From positions 31,471,351 through 31,535,350 of the forward strand of contig OY755047.1 in assembly GCA_963576565.1 (NCBI GenBank): 64,000 bases of DNA, written 5' to 3'. Positions 35,591-48,280 of the stretch are shown piece after piece. Under the pieces are notes generated by a model. That model saw only the letters and a list, made by a program, of their open reading frames with translations. It had not been told where the DNA came from and ran no database searches. The DNA comes from Aspidapion aeneum. Lineage: Eukaryota > Arthropoda > Insecta > Coleoptera > Brentidae. Each line of letters starts with the position of its first letter. Within the stretch, counting starts at the first letter, position 1. The position numbers were made by a program, and so were the translations under genes.

Positions 35591-37035
35591 TATATAAGTA
35601 TAGTGAAATAATCTATGTTTTTTCCAAATATTAAAATTTAAAACTAAACATTTAAAACTTCGTCCAGGTTCAACGTGCCCATCACACACTATATATTTAA
35701 CGTGAATTTCGTCTTTCGTCAAAGTTAGTTTTTTTTCGGCGAAGTATTTTTAGCCACCCATCAAATAGCTTTAGGATCCGTTTGGGAATGCGATCGCGCT
35801 TGCTAACATAGTTTTCGCACCCACGAACACAAAATTGTTTTCTTTTAAATTTCTTAAATACCGATAGGCCACAATTTAGCAAAAAACACTTTTAAAAATA
35901 AGGTAAAAAGTTTAAAAATCACGAAAAACTGCGACCACAAATGAAAAATGCCGAATTACATTACCGTCATATTTTTATCTATTTTGCCAATGTCAGTCAT
36001 AATCAAAAACATATACCGAGAGTAGCGGTTAATGTCCATGGCGACAACACAGGAGTCTGTACATAATATTTTTATACCAGGGGTGACGGTCTGTAATAAG
36101 CGCCTCTCGAACTTTGTATTCCAAACTAATGTATACAGGGGGTATTTATAACAGTATAATGACAAGACCGGGGTGCTTTCCTTACTATAAATAATTAGTA
36201 TACTGTGGTGTCCACTCAAAAAAAGCATGTTGTTTTGGTAGTGTTACTGAAAGTTGCGAGTTAAAAGCTTTTGCGTACCCTGTAGTAGTTTATCATTTGC
36301 TGTAATACTTAAACACAATAAAAAAAGCAATTTCTTTTGTTTCTTTTACTGTTTTTAACGTTCAAAAAAGTCACATTTTTTAGGCAATTTTTTTTTGTCA
36401 TTTGAATGTGAGATGGAACTATATTTAATAAAACAAAGAATAAATTTAAAAGGAGATGTATATGAACTTATTATTATAGGTTGGAAAAGGCTTATAAGTG
36501 GACACCTTAATCTTTTTTTAAGAGCTCTATTAAAAACAAGTATAAGCAGGCTATGAGCCACTAGTGGTCGCAGTGGAAGGGCTCCAAGGCCCACTCAAAT
36601 ATGAGTCATCAAATCATCATAAGCAGGCTATCAAATAAAGATGTTGCGGGCATTAAAACAAAACTTTAGCGCCCGCGGGCCTATAACCTGTTTATATAAC
36701 GCCGGTGTTAAAATTAAATTTAGAATATTGGTTTACTGAGAGATTTATAATTTTTTTTACTTCCGTCGTATTGTGTTTGTGTTTGCCTTTTAAAAAATCC
36801 TTTCAGATCTTGGCGTTTCTAAGCTAGGAGATCTAATTTCCATTTTCGTCGTTTTGTTTGGTATTGGAAAGAAGGCTTCTCTGGTAAGCAAAACAAGCTC
36901 TATAAGTGTTTCCTCCGATTTTTGTCACTTCGACAACGCATAAAATTTTTAACCGATTTTCACAAAACTTAACAGGAAAGTTTTACAGTTGCCTGTAAAG
37001 AGTCTTCTCATTTGGAGAGGTGTAATTGGAGGAGG
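35591..37035. other. AT-rich DNA with shared repeat fragments only
   Basis: 36100-36143 and 36218-36330 match fragments at 34.2 kb and 29.2 kb. No gene was recognised. Frames at 35697-35882, 35956-36228 and 36355-36594 (minus) carry no known domain. Confidence 0.45.
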
Positions 37036-37036
37036 G

Positions 37037-37105
37037 GAAATTGAAATTCAAATTGGAATTGGAATTGCAATTGGAATTAAAATTGAAATTTGAATTAGAA
37101 TGTAA
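37037..37105. repeat. (GGAATT)-like low-complexity run
   Basis: Repeated AATTGGAATT/AAATTGAAATT hexamer-type units with substitutions over about 70 bases. Confidence 0.85.
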
Positions 37106-37855
37106 TGGACTTAAAAATGTCGTGCTAGTTACGAATTAGTTTTGTTTTTTTATTCCTATTTTTTTAAAGGTTTTTATGAACTTTAAACATATTTTAAGTT
37201 AAAAGTTAAAATAAAGAATCATAAATAATATATATGTATATAAAAATACATATTACCTACATTGAGTATCACAGAATAAAAAATCTGGAAATCTTCTGAA
37301 AAATTTTGAAAACGATCAGGAAAAGTCAGGAAATGTTTAGTCTGCAAAATATTGAAAAAGTCTGAAAGCGTTAATGAAATTTTGGAAAAGTCTCGATTTG
37401 TTTTTGTAAATTTCTGGAAATGTTTTCCTTTTTCTAAAAAGTGAGACAGCCAAAACGGCGTAACCGTTCTAATTCCTGATAAATACAGCGTTTCATTTGC
37501 ACCATACGCTTACTGAAGGAACGCAATTAGCAATGGGTGAAAGCAGTCACAGTTTTTCTTTAAAACCAGCTTTTTTAAAACCAGTTTTGCATTAGAATTT
37601 TACCCAAAAAAAGTCCTCACACAATAGTTTTTAAAGCACTTCGGAAAAATTTGCCGACCAAAAAAATGACCCGAAAAAAAAGTACTTACCTAAGTTTTTT
37701 AATTTTCAGTAAAAAGAGCTGACAAGTAGAGAAATCACCCTTGCGTCAATGACAGTTCGCAGAGGCTACACATCTTGGAAGCTTGAAAAGGGGTACAAAG
37801 TTCACATACCAAATATGGAAATACAACAAAGCAAAAAGAAATTTTTGAGGCTACT
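37106..37855. other. no recognised feature
   Basis: A/T-rich with GAAAAGTCT-like low complexity at 37270-37430. No gene was recognised. Confidence 0.5.
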
Positions 37856-37859
37856 AACA

Positions 37860-38525
37860 TACCGAAGATATATGGATGAGCGCTACGGAGGTCGCAGTCG
37901 CAATCGCTACATCGATGTTAAAACAAACCTTTATTTTATAATGAGACCGCACATACCAAGGATGCTTCACCCGTTCACCCTTGCCGCCTATCATCGCGGT
38001 TTACAGCGATGTCGATGACAGAACATATAAGTTTGATTTTATATGGCGATGAAACTTGTACGTTTATTGGTGCTTTGCAATCACGTGACAATCTCCAATG
38101 AGTACGGAAAGTGGTACGTATTTATTTTTTTAGTTCTTTGTGGTTTCTCGTTGTGTAAAGGCTTTGAGACGTTTGAGTTATATATCTAGACTCATTTTCA
38201 TATGTTCATGGAATCTGTCAAAATGATCTTGAAGCTCTTTAAACAAGTGATGGTATTCCTCCAGATATTGCCTTTTTTGGTTTCTAGGATGAGCACTAAA
38301 CTTGCGATTTGAAGAATTACACATAATCCACCACTTTTCACCGCTTCTTTATATTGTTAAATATTTAAAATAACTCCTCTGAAACCTCAAAGAGTACTAA
38401 AAGCCGAAATCTTGCACTTTGACTGAACGGAAAGCATCTTCGGCATGTTCTGCCCGGCATCCATGTTAACATCGAACGCAACCGCAATCTCCACCGCGGT
38501 TATCCATGTATCTTCGATATGTGCG
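37860..38525. mobile_element. possible inverted-repeat element
   Basis: The left segment (37862-37925) contains CGAAGATATATGGAT and ACATCGATGTTAAAA. The right segment (38462-38518) contains GTTAACATCGAACGC and ATCCATGTATCTTCG. The arms match roughly 70 percent over 60 bp. No TSD or transposase. The 89-residue plus frame at 37749-38018 extends beyond the arm and has no recognised domain. Confidence 0.5.
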
Positions 38526-39800
38526 TACCACAGAGACGAGAGTATATGTAAAATAACCAAAAGTTCAGAAGAACTACCCGCTCAGTGTTGTAAGCAGAAA
38601 TGTGCTTTAGAAAAATGACGGCAACACTAAAGGAGATTAGGAAAGATGTGAAAGAGCAAACATATATTTTATGCTAGGAGCACACCTAAAATTGCTGATG
38701 CATTGGTAGAAGAATGCGCAGAGGCGCTGGCTGGAGACCCCAAGCGATAGCAAAAGGGTAAAGCTGGTTTCGGTTTCGAGGCATACAGGCTGGTTTTGGT
38801 TACAAGACAACAAGGAGACGCATAAACTTAATAACGGAGCAGGAACCGACTGTTTAGGTCCGAAGCTACTTCTGGGTATGACCAAGAAGAAGTGCAGAGC
38901 AAGAAAGAACTGCAATTGCTCAAATGGTAAACATTACAGGAAAGCCCAATGAGCTTTCTGGAAATCGAATGAAAGTGCATTATTGAATGTGTTAAGGAAA
39001 AAACCTGGGGCATGGCAAAAAAGACCTACACTGGCCTAGTTACTGAACATACTAGTCACCCCCCATTACTTTTATGTCCCACTAAATCCCCAATGTCTTA
39101 CTGTCGTCGTTAGAAAATAAATATTAATGTAAAATGTTGCGGAAAAGAAAATATAATTCATGAAATATTAGCAGTAGCCCGCTGCGGCACCTGTCACCTT
39201 ACAGTGGGAAGTTATTAGTAAAAGACGGTACAAACCTAGCTTAAATATTTAAACCGCTAAATAATTTACAAATTTGACGCCCTTGCTTGTCTATATCTGT
39301 TTTTACCACTCTCATATACACTATAATAAAAAGACGAGCACTGGCACGGTAGAGAAAAAGGTAAATACTGTGCTATGTGGCTTATTGCTGAATAATGGTA
39401 TTAATGGAGGGGTCTTAAAGGTTTAAACTAATCAATCTTGGCATAAGCTGGGGCTATTTGGGAAATAATGAAAAAGCTTTTTTGAAATTTGCTCCAGGTA
39501 GCCTGTCCCGGGAACTGTTTGTTTTATATAACGAGAGAAGTTGCCCTTTTTTGAAAATAAAGGGTTGCACGCTAGGACCTTTTTTGCTTTCGTCAAGCTT
39601 AATAATGAAAAATGTGCTTAATAGTAGAAAGTTTTTAAAATCTGTTCTTTAATTGAAACGAAACTTTTCGCAATTTTATTTGTTACCTAACAGCTCAAAT
39701 TTTTAATAAATATATGGGAAAATATTTTATAAACGTTGCCAAAAAGCAAGTCTTTCAAAGTTCAAGAAAAAATGATTCAAAAGGAAATGGTTTCTTTATT
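38526..39800. other. no recognised feature
   Basis: Frames at 38637-38915 and 38828-39013 (minus) and 39458-39652 (plus) show no domain. No repeat relationship was seen. Confidence 0.45.
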
Positions 39801-39804
39801 ACCT

Positions 39805-40130
39805 TCCTAGCCTGCGCAGCAATGGCTAGAGAAAGTATTATTTTCGATGGAAATTAATTTTTTTAGATAACGCCAAAAATGTGTTATTTGGACGTATTTT
39901 GACCTATCATAGCAATATCGTCGTGATGTCTGTCTGTGTGTGAGTTTGTGTGTGTATGTCTGTCCGCAACACGATAGCTCCTAAACCGCTTAATCAATTT
40001 TTACAACATTCTCAGGTAAAATAGTGTTCGACACTCTAAAGCTGATTAGATTTAGATCAAAATCCATTAATGCTAATTTAACAATTAAAAATTTTAAAAA
40101 ATACTAACTGTTTAACCGAGCATTGCATCA
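39805..40130 (-). repeat. dispersed repeat B, inverted copy
   Basis: This matches the inverse of 46380-46665: CCTAGC...AGCAATGGCTA, GTGTTATTTGGACGTATTTT, CAATATCGTCGTGATGTCTG, CACGATAGCTCCTAAACCGC and AGTGTTCGACACTCTAAAGC. The copy lacks the outer part of the family. Confidence 0.85.
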
Positions 40131-40169
40131 ATAATTGAAACGTTCTAATAGACTAGCTAGGAATATATT

Positions 40170-40600
40170 AAATCGGTCATGTTTTTTTTTCCAGATTTTA
40201 CTTGTTCTATTATTTCTTGGTTTATTCTGATCGTGATATCTGTGTCTGCCTATATTTTTGGTGTCTTTATCTAGTTCTTCCGAAACTTTTATCAGTTCTT
40301 CTTTCTTATCTGTTATTTAGCATATCTTAAGTGGTTCAAGTATTGTCTGCTTACTTTGATGCCTATTTCTTCCCAATCTAAGTTTTTAAAAAGATGCTCT
40401 AGGGCCTTGTTAAATAGTTTAGGAAATATTGTTTCATCCTATCTAACACCTCTTCTTATTCGGATAGACTTGGTTCTGTCGTGAAACTTTATACCTATTG
40501 CAAAACAAGTAATTAGTATTATCGTATCTAATCATCTTCATTAGTCTAGCAAATGCATAATTGTTATGTATATGTCTTCTACGTAACAATGATGAGGGGT
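40170..40600 (-). pseudogene. RTE-like LINE reverse transcriptase fragment
   Basis: The minus strand reads SIRIRRGVR, FPKLFNKALEHLFKNLDWEE and GIKVSRQYLNHLRYA in succession. This is the region from RT block 4 (normally RIRRGVRQGD) to the FADD box (normally LRFADD, here broken) of RTE/BovB-type LINEs. Upstream, FARLMKMIRYDN fits the preceding segment in another frame. Stops and frameshifts disable it. Confidence 0.75.
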
Positions 40601-42070
40601 TGGGCGTAGCGTTGCCGAGTTTTGCTCAAAGTATTAGTATTTGGGGAAAGGGCTTGCTACCTATTATCATTTTCAAATGGAAGGGCTATACCACCTTTGT
40701 GCGCTTTGTGTCAATGACGGTATCACTTTTGCTAGATTAATTTAAGCAATATTTCCATGGATTGAAGTTAAATCGCTTACTCAATGTGCTAGGAGCTAGG
40801 TAAACTTTGAGGGTTACACTGTTACATTAGCTATAAGATATATTTTGATCTAAACCGTTATAGACGTGTAGGCGCAAAAGGGGTTTCAGTGAACGGTAAA
40901 CCAAACTCAATTTATGTACCTAGTCACTCCTCCTTGTGCTTAAAACAGTTTAACTACACCATCGAAATATTTTTATAATAGATGGGGCGATATCTTGAAA
41001 TATCTTTGTCTTATTCTTACGAAGGTCTGTTCCTAAGTTAGAATTTGAAATCCTAATTTGAGAAAACTACAGGCAAAGATACATTTTCAAAGCCTTCTTT
41101 CAATTCATTGGTGGATCAAGCATTATTTTTCTTAAAACTCTAGGAAGAATTGGGTATAACGAAGAGGAGAACTCATATTAATCGAAGTGTACAAATTCTA
41201 GCATAGGCGTAAAACATTCATTTAATTGTAAGAATAAATAAATTCTTCCTAGCTCAGTAGCACACTTCAAGTGAACTCCACGCTATATCCAGCCTTGAAA
41301 AGAGTTTTTTGTAAATATTGTCACGGTCTAAATAACTAAATTAAAATTATCCAAATACTTACTTTTTTATTCAATATATTACGATTAGCTGACGAGGCAT
41401 TAATTTATCTATAAAATCGATCGGCAAACTCCATTAATTTTAACCATTACACGGTTAAACTTTTGGTTTTTACCCTGAGCAAGGGGTTCACCACTATACC
41501 TAAGGCACGACTCTGAAATATGGGCTTGTCTAGGAGTTTCAGCTTGCATAGAAGAGCTTTTGGAAAGGGAAGCTCAGCTCGAAAGCGAGGAATAATCCCA
41601 TTAGGTATCTAACGAAGTTGACTGTTTGATCGTTCACCACTCATCTTCATGTGTATTTAGAAGGCCCTACCGACGATAATCTTAGGCGTCGTTTTTTAAG
41701 CTAATTTAGTAGCATGTGTTGTACCTTTTTTTGGTTTTAGAGATAAGGAACCTTTGCCCAGGTACCAAAGGGCGTATTAATAATTCTTTTGGAGACCGTT
41801 ACCCATTTTGAATTTTATATTACACGTTAATGAGGGTTATTTTGGGCACTTTACTTTTTACAATTATAGTTGGGGATATTCTATAGAAAATACATGTATT
41901 ATTAAACTTTGCTCGTGCATTTTTATTCCTTTTTAAACAAGGGCTGAAACCCACACAAATTAACGTCCTTAAAAAGAGCATTTATCAACTCGGGTGATGT
42001 CATATATCGACGTTGCCATTCTGACCTTCGCCTGGCAGGCATATTTTATTCATATAATCTTTTGACAAAT
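40601..42070. other. no gene; one fragment of repeat B
   Basis: 41250-41325 (CCTAGCTCAGTAGCACACTT, CCTTGAAAAGAGTTTTTTGT) is a short copy of repeat B (compare 46165-46240 and 56385-56450). Otherwise nothing was recognised. Confidence 0.55.
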
Positions 42071-42079
42071 ATCTAATGG

Positions 42080-42490
42080 GACGTATTTAGGCGCATGCGC
42101 CGTATAACATGAAGAGAGGTAGGAGCTATAGTGGGTGTCTTCACCAGACACTGCATTCTACAAGAACACTTGGCAAAGATGGGAGTGAAAAAGGACACGT
42201 TGTTCGAGCAATGTTGGGCCGAGGAGGAGACTTTGGTACATTTTCTTACATTATGTGAAGCATGCAAGGAGGTAAAAATAAAGGTATTCAAAGAGGAAGC
42301 CTTTGACACAGAGGACCTTCTAAATCTAAGGTGGCCCGATATTCTGGCCTTTATACAAAAGACGAGCAGATTTCTCAGCAAAAGAAGAACACAGCAGGGC
42401 GAAAAGGGCGCTTCACGTGCATAATCGCCAGGTCTAGAGCCTACGACACACCACTACTACTACTATTAGTACTACTACGAATAACAATCA
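42080..42490 (+). pseudogene. LINE 3' end, C-terminal zinc motif and tail
   Basis: The frame at 42131-42424 reads HLAKMGVKKDTLFEQCW, ETLVHFLTLCEAC and WPDILAFIQKTSRFL. That is the post-RNase H C-terminal segment of R1/I-like LINEs, in which CxxC...H...C is only partly kept (ECW, H, C). After the stop comes GGGCGCTTCACGTGCATAA and a (CTA)n tail at 42460-42480. The same 3' end, diverged, is at 61540-61620, so this is a LINE family with a CTA-repeat tail. Confidence 0.75.
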
Positions 42491-42539
42491 AATAAAACCA
42501 GTCACCCGTAGTTGTAGTAAAACAGTTTTAAGGCTGTGA

Positions 42540-42870
42540 GAAAGTTCATATATCTGGGATTTCGCATTAATTGTATCGTAAGCTAGAAAATCGTATCAAA
42601 AAAATATTTTACGTTAAACATAAGTGACAAAACTCTATCAAACTCTTAATAAATCTGTCCTAACCTATGCGTTTGAAACATTTCCGATGACAAAGGGCCA
42701 TAAAGGCAACTTTAAAAGAATGTATCTTCACACGCAGTATATAAAGGTGTCCATAAAAACGAAATATAGCCCAGTTAACTTTGAGATTTGCGACCTATAC
42801 ATAGAGCTTGAGAATCAAAGGTGGTCAACTATTGGCCGTCTATTGCATAAAGGTACTTTCTGCCTTTGCT
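42540..42870 (+). pseudogene. RTE-like LINE C-terminal fragment
   Basis: VRKFIYLGFRI (about 42548), then in another frame LYQTLNKSVLTYAFETFPMT and ICDLYIELENQRWSTIGRLL. These correspond to the YLG, 'LYKTLIRPVLLYGSETW' and 'QRLRWLGHVxR' regions of RTE-type RTs. Frames are interrupted. It lies upstream of a separate RT core fragment (43150-43800), which is the reverse of natural order, so the two come from different insertions or a rearrangement. Confidence 0.7.
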
Positions 42871-43149
42871 TTGGTTTCGAATATCACTTAATAATAATTA
42901 AGGGGGATTTAATATATTGCACCTGCCTATTTCTTTAACTTGCAACTCTATAAGGTACATTAGAGTAAATCTAGAAAGGTTTCCTTCATTGTGCATTTCT
43001 CTGTCAAAATCGCCTTATAATTTACATACATATTGAGAATTTTTCGTTATTTATTAAAAGAAAATAATTCCGTTACCTACTTTTGTTTTTCACCCTATAC
43101 CTACGTCCAAATAAAATAATAGATTACTTTTAACAAGACAAATATAAGG

Positions 43150-43800
43150 TATATTAATCTCCTGAATAAAATACTAAAAGAAAAAAGAATTCCAAACAAC
43201 TGGAAAGAATCCATAATCATTATTCTACACAATAAAGGCGATAGAGCAGACCTAAAAAACTATCAACCTATAACATTAACTGATTCCTTAATGTAATTTA
43301 TAAGCTTTTCATGAAAATATGAACTAATTTGACGGATATCAATCAAAGCAACAAGCAGGCTTTAGAAAAGGTTTCAGTACAGTTGACCACTTATTAACCA
43401 TGAAAATCCTAATAGAACGAGCCGACGAACATAACATTCCACTATATATTGCATTTAAAGACTTTGAAAAAGCACTGAGTAAAAGCATCTTTAATTAATA
43501 GCCGAATAGATCACAGATATACAGATTTAATAGCCAATATATATAGCGAAGCAACAACATCAATCAGAATCTACGAAGGAACCAAGCCAATCCGCATAAG
43601 AATGGGTAAAGCGTCACACAATATCCCCTAAATTATTCAACCAGGCCCTAGAAGGCATAATAGGCATCAAAGTAAACGTGCAATTCTTGAACCCCTTAAG
43701 ATATGCTGATGATATCGCCTTAATAAAAGACAAGAAGAATTAATTAAAATGCTGGAAGAACTGAACTACACTAAAACTAAAATCATAACAAACACAGATA
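43150..43800 (+). pseudogene. RTE-like LINE reverse transcriptase core
   Basis: Readable segments in changing frames: IPNNWKESIIIILHNKGDRA, KQAGFRKGFSTVDHLLTMKI, LYIAFKDFEKA (first catalytic D retained), LIANIYSEATTSIRIYEG and PLRYADDIALIKDK (the YADD box). The set is the palm domain of an RTE/BovB-type RT. Multiple indels and stops make it a dead copy. No endonuclease is seen upstream. Confidence 0.8.
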
Positions 43801-44029
43801 AAAATATTAAACGGGCTGTTTTGATACGCGCTATTTTGAACATGCGTTCAAATGTGCGCGCTTTTTGATACGCGCTATTTCATTACATCTCTTACCATCT
43901 CAATTTTTACTTTGCTTATCTTCCTCAATTGTGTCATTTCTGTTAGTTTCTTTATCATTGTTACCTCTATAACAATTCTTACTTATATTCGTGACGCTCG
44001 TGCACCCAAATCTCGTCGGTGGAAGTCTA

Positions 44030-45420
44030 ATTTTTTAAAACTTTTTGCTGATCACTTGATTTTAAAGTTAAAGGGAAAATGCAATAAATCAATGCAATTA
44101 ATACAACAATACAGGATTTACGTTCTTAGCAACAAAAATAAAAGTTTTGGTATTTTCACGAAAGCGAGATATAGAATGTCCAAGACCGATATAATGGGTA
44201 TGATATTCGACCAAAAATTAAATTTTAATCTACACATAAAAGATCTTGTCGTAAGATGTCACAAAACTATAGTAGAGACAAAAATTTTAATGACAATTTA
44301 CAGAACTTTAATAGGACCTAAACTTGACTACGGTTGTATAGCATATAACTCTGCCTTAAAATCCTTACCAAAACTACTGAACACAACTCAAAATTACTCT
44401 GTCAGAACAACGCTAGGAGTCTATTGACCAAGCCCCAAGTCTCCTTTGCGAGACAGGGAGTTCGCCTCTACCTTCGAAAAATGCAACTTAGCCTTACCTA
44501 TGACTCTACAATAATGCAAAACCAATCGCATCCAGTTAAAGAACACCTTAAGTGTCATCAATTCAGTATTAGATTTGCACAAAAACCTAATAGCACCCCT
44601 ACATTCTATGAATCCGGAGATACTATATATAAACCTACAACCATGCCTACTTGGACAACAAATATGCCACAATACCTGATGAATATGACCTAGTATGACC
44701 AAGGCAACACAAATACGGAATTGATCCAAAATGAATTTAAATATATTGCGCAGATCGTACAAGATTATATTAAAATTATCGATAATAATACTTCTAAATC
44801 CCCACAGGAGTTAGAAGCCGCCGTTTTCATTGAAAACTCCGAAATTTATAAATTCCACCTATCTAAGTATACCAACGTTTACTCAGCGGAGCTTTATTCC
44901 ATCTATCAAGCTTTAAGATATGTAAGAAGCCAGAAACTTAAGTGTGTCTCCCTTTAGGTGTAGGCTCTACCCAAAACATCTAATTGTTTATGTCACCAAT
45001 TTCATAAAAAATGAACCCAATGAAATCCAACAATTATTACTCAATGTAGTCCTTATTTGAGTATCATCACATGAAGGCAAACCAGGCAACGAGTTGGCAG
45101 ATAAACACGTGAAAGAATTAATTAGTGACATAGATTCTACAGTGGTTAACGAAACAGTGTGCAGTGATTTCAAACCCACGTAATTTTATCAAGACTCAGA
45201 ATAGGACATGTCAAATTAACACACGAATATGTTTAGAAAAAAATAAACCCTCTTGTTTGCAACCAATGTAATGAACCTCTGTCAGTGAAACATATCTTGT
45301 CTGACTGCCCAGCTCTAGAAAACTCTAGAAGGCAACATCGAATAGAAATAAACTTTAACATAGTGCTAAGTGCTACAATCACAAGTCTACATCTTGATTT
45401 AGGTTTAAGTTTTAACATAT
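44030..45420 (+). pseudogene. I-clade-like LINE: RT end, RNase H, CCHC
   Basis: Starts with FLKLFADHLILKLKGK, where the FADD box has become FADH. It continues through MGMIFDQKLNFNLHIKDLV and GPKLDYGCIAYNSALKSL. After frameshifts (near 44425 and 44700) come RNase H pieces: AVFIENSEIYKFHL and YSAELYSIYQALRYV (catalytic E), and GNELADKHVKELI near 45080-45115. The end has RLRIGHVKLTHEY and CNQCNEPLSVKHILSDCPAL, a cysteine-histidine motif. This domain order is that of I-like LINEs. Many stops; non-functional. Confidence 0.8.
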
Positions 45421-46139
45421 TTTTCCCGTGAATGCAATAGTTTCCCGTGAATGCAATAGTTTGTAATATTTAAATAAATTATTCATAATTACCTTGCGAT
45501 ATAGGTCATCTTTTTTCGTTTGTAACAAAGACATTACTTCCACACAATACTTAGAAATAAATAAAAAAAGTGTAATGATTTGGTTTAAAAATGGGAGTAA
45601 TATTTAAACTTCCAAACGTCACTAGGAGATATCCAATAAAAAAGGTGTAAATCACTGTCAAGTCAGTGTCAGCTGTTAGCGATGATTAAACCGATGTTTA
45701 TTTGTTTTGCTGAATATATAACTGAAATTTGATTCTAATGTATTTTGTGCGTTTTACAATATTTAAATATTGATACGTATTTAATATAATAATGCATCTA
45801 CAAATATCGTTTTAAGTTATTTATTATTTAGCTTTGAAAATTCTTATATATAAGTTTTTTTATCGATCATGGACTATTTCTATTGTTTTTCAAACTTTAA
45901 ACCACCCCTCAGGTCTGGTATTACAATTTGAGACTATTTTTAACGGGAATCGTACGACTGCACGGAATAAATTTCCAAAAAATGACATTGTGTTACAAAT
46001 TTGTTGTGGTTTTTCTTTATTTTTAAAGTTAAATTTTTGTAAGTTAAAACTCACAAAGGAATGCTTATTATGCTAGTACACTTTAGCCTAACCAAATCTT
46101 TGCAGTAATTTATCCGGCAAGTATTAAAATAAATGGATC
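45421..46139. other. no gene; small duplication
   Basis: TTTCCCGTGAATGCAATAG is present twice in tandem at 45422-45460. Otherwise AT-rich DNA. Confidence 0.55.
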
Positions 46140-46665
46140 CATGATGGATCTGATCCCTTCCCGGCTATAGCCTATTAGCACACTTCAAATGAAGTCATGA
46201 TATATCACCCTTGAAAACAGTTTTTTGTAAATATCTCAGAAATTAAAGCTCTTACGATGTTTTTTGTTATTACACAAACTATTGAGTAAAACGTAATCTA
46301 CTATATTCCGAAAACTGCATTTTGATGCGATGCTCCGTTAAAAAGTTAACATTTTTTTAATTTTTTAATTGTTAAAAAACTCATTAGCATTAATGGATTC
46401 TGACCAAAATTAGTTCGTTATAGTGTCAGACACTATTTTCCCTGAAAATTTGATAAAAGTCGGTTCAGCGGTTTAGGAGCTATCGTGTTATGGACAGAAA
46501 TTATATATACACACACACAGACAGACATCACGACGATATTGCTAAGATAGGTCAAAATACACCCAAATATCACATTTTCGGCGTTATCTCAAAAAAATGT
46601 TTTTCGTCGAAAATGATACCTTCTTTAGCCATTGCTACATGGGCTAGGAAGGTAAAAATACACTT
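46140..46665 (+). repeat. dispersed repeat B, longest copy
   Basis: Blocks in order: CCTATTAGCACACTTCAAAT, CCTTGAAAACAGTTTTTTGT, ATTAGCATTAATGGATT, AAGTCGGTTCAGCGGTTTAG, GAGCTATCGTGTTATGGACAG, a CA-rich run, CACGACGATATTGCTAAGAT and CCATTGCTACATGGGCTAGG. Other copies: 39805-40130 (inverted), 41250-41325 (fragment), 56340-56650 (left half). No TIR or ORF. The family is unnamed to me. Confidence 0.85.
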
Positions 46666-47150
46666 AAACTGGAACTGGTGTAATAAATTACTAAACAACG
46701 ATGTGACTACTATGAACAACTTTATATCATTTCTAAAAGACTTAATTAATTTAATATAGCAATATGCAATGTAAATTGCGCTAATGACCCACAGCGTTCG
46801 ATGCGACTATCTTTTGTATTAAAAAAACTCCAAAATTTCGTCTTTTACTTTGTCTCGTTTTGATCAAAGATCTTGCTTTCTCTTAATTCATTTTCTTTCT
46901 TTTGCCGTTTTCGAAGGACCAATTGTAAGGTCTACTGCCTTGTAATATTTATTATTTATTCTTATTTAGTAAAACTTTTATTTTTTGACGGTTCTGCGAA
47001 CATTTATTATTTAGTCAAAAAAATTTAATATAACACCTTCCTTTAAAGTCAGTTAACAATAATCAACCGTACATTTTGATAAAAATATACAGTTCCAAAT
47101 GAAATAGATCTACAGTAAAAATACGCAACAAATGACACAAAATGACTTGA
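46666..47150. other. no recognised feature
   Basis: AT-rich DNA. No gene was recognised. Confidence 0.5.
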
Positions 47151-47152
47151 CA

Positions 47153-47445
47153 AATGTCTCTAATACCTCCTAATGAATCACACTGGACTGGAAGGTCTGT
47201 ACTGTTTTTTTTATAAAACACCAAAATATAGACTCAAAAATATAACTAGAGAAATGGAAAATAAATAGCGTTCCGGTTTCAGCAGGAAATTTGTTTAATA
47301 AATGTATCTCCAATACCTCCTTATTAAAATCACACTGGACTGGGCACACTGTAAACTGGTATTTTTATAAAACCCCCAAATCTAGACTCAAAAATATAAC
47401 TAGAGAAATGGAAAAATAAATAGCGTTCCGGTTTCAGCAGGAAAT
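47153..47445. repeat. two tandem ~150-bp copies
   Basis: The segment from TCTCTAATACCTCCT / TCTCCAATACCTCCT through AATCACACTGGACTGG, AGACTCAAAAATATAACTAG and GCGTTCCGGTTTCAGCAGGA occurs twice with a period of about 150 bp and few differences. Confidence 0.9.
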
Positions 47446-47526
47446 AACTTCCGACCTGGCGGCCTGGATAAGAATTTCAGGAATAGAAAACCGCATATAA
47501 TTCTGAATTAAAATAAGTAGCATACT

Positions 47527-47695
47527 GGACCATTCTTAAACTACGTAACGCTTAAGGGGTGGAGGAGGGCTTAGTCAGTGCATTACACTTAAATCTTTTA
47601 ATTAAAAAGGGGAGGGGTTCGTTTCGGGGAGTGGAATGTTCGAGAATCCTAAATTTTTACGTAACGTAATTTAAGAACGTTTCCTAAAGTTGATC
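47527..47695. mobile_element. short MITE, TTCTTAAA(C/T)TACGTAACG ends
   Basis: GGACCATTCTTAAACTACGT at the left is mirrored by ACGTAATTTAAGAACGTTTCC-type sequence at the right. The interior is G-rich. Ends of this kind occur in MITEs of many insects, which I recall but cannot check here. No TSD was determined. Confidence 0.7.
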
Positions 47696-48280
47696 TTCTT
47701 TTTAAATAATCCCTGATCCTCGGCTTCGAGAATCATTTACAGTTCAGGATGTATATAAGTGGCACCGCGTCATAGGTATGGTAAACCAAGTTTTGTGGCA
47801 AAATCTATGTTAAGAAGTCCCAAAAAATTGTTGTTTCACTTTGTACCTGCAGTGTGCCGCTTTATATGTCTATAATAAAACACCGAGACCTTTTAAAGGA
47901 GATATAAAATAGGTACTTACCTAACTATTATAAAATGTGCGCAAATATTGATTTAGTTGCAAAAACGGTAATTTGATTCGTAAAAAGTCGGTTCCAATTT
48001 GTTTGACATTAAAACAGTCAAAACAACAACGAATCGAAAACGTCATAGTATATATGTTCTTTTCTAATAAAATCGTTTAGAAGAAGACATAAATAAAAAG
48101 CAAGTAAAATAGTAAGCTAATGACTAATTAGTGCAGTGCCTCGTTTTGAGAATCAATACCAATAAAAAAATTACGGGAAGTGCGGGCCACTGTATGTACC
48201 CCTCTACTCCCTTCCTGCCCATCACGGTTTTGATGATGCGGTGCCACTTTCATAAAAATCAAGTATAGCTTTAAATTTTG
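47696..48280. other. no recognised feature
   Basis: No gene or repeat was recognised. Confidence 0.5.

Noticed and set aside
38637..39013. Two overlapping minus-strand frames
   Set aside because: No domain, no repeat partner and ordinary AT-rich codon content.
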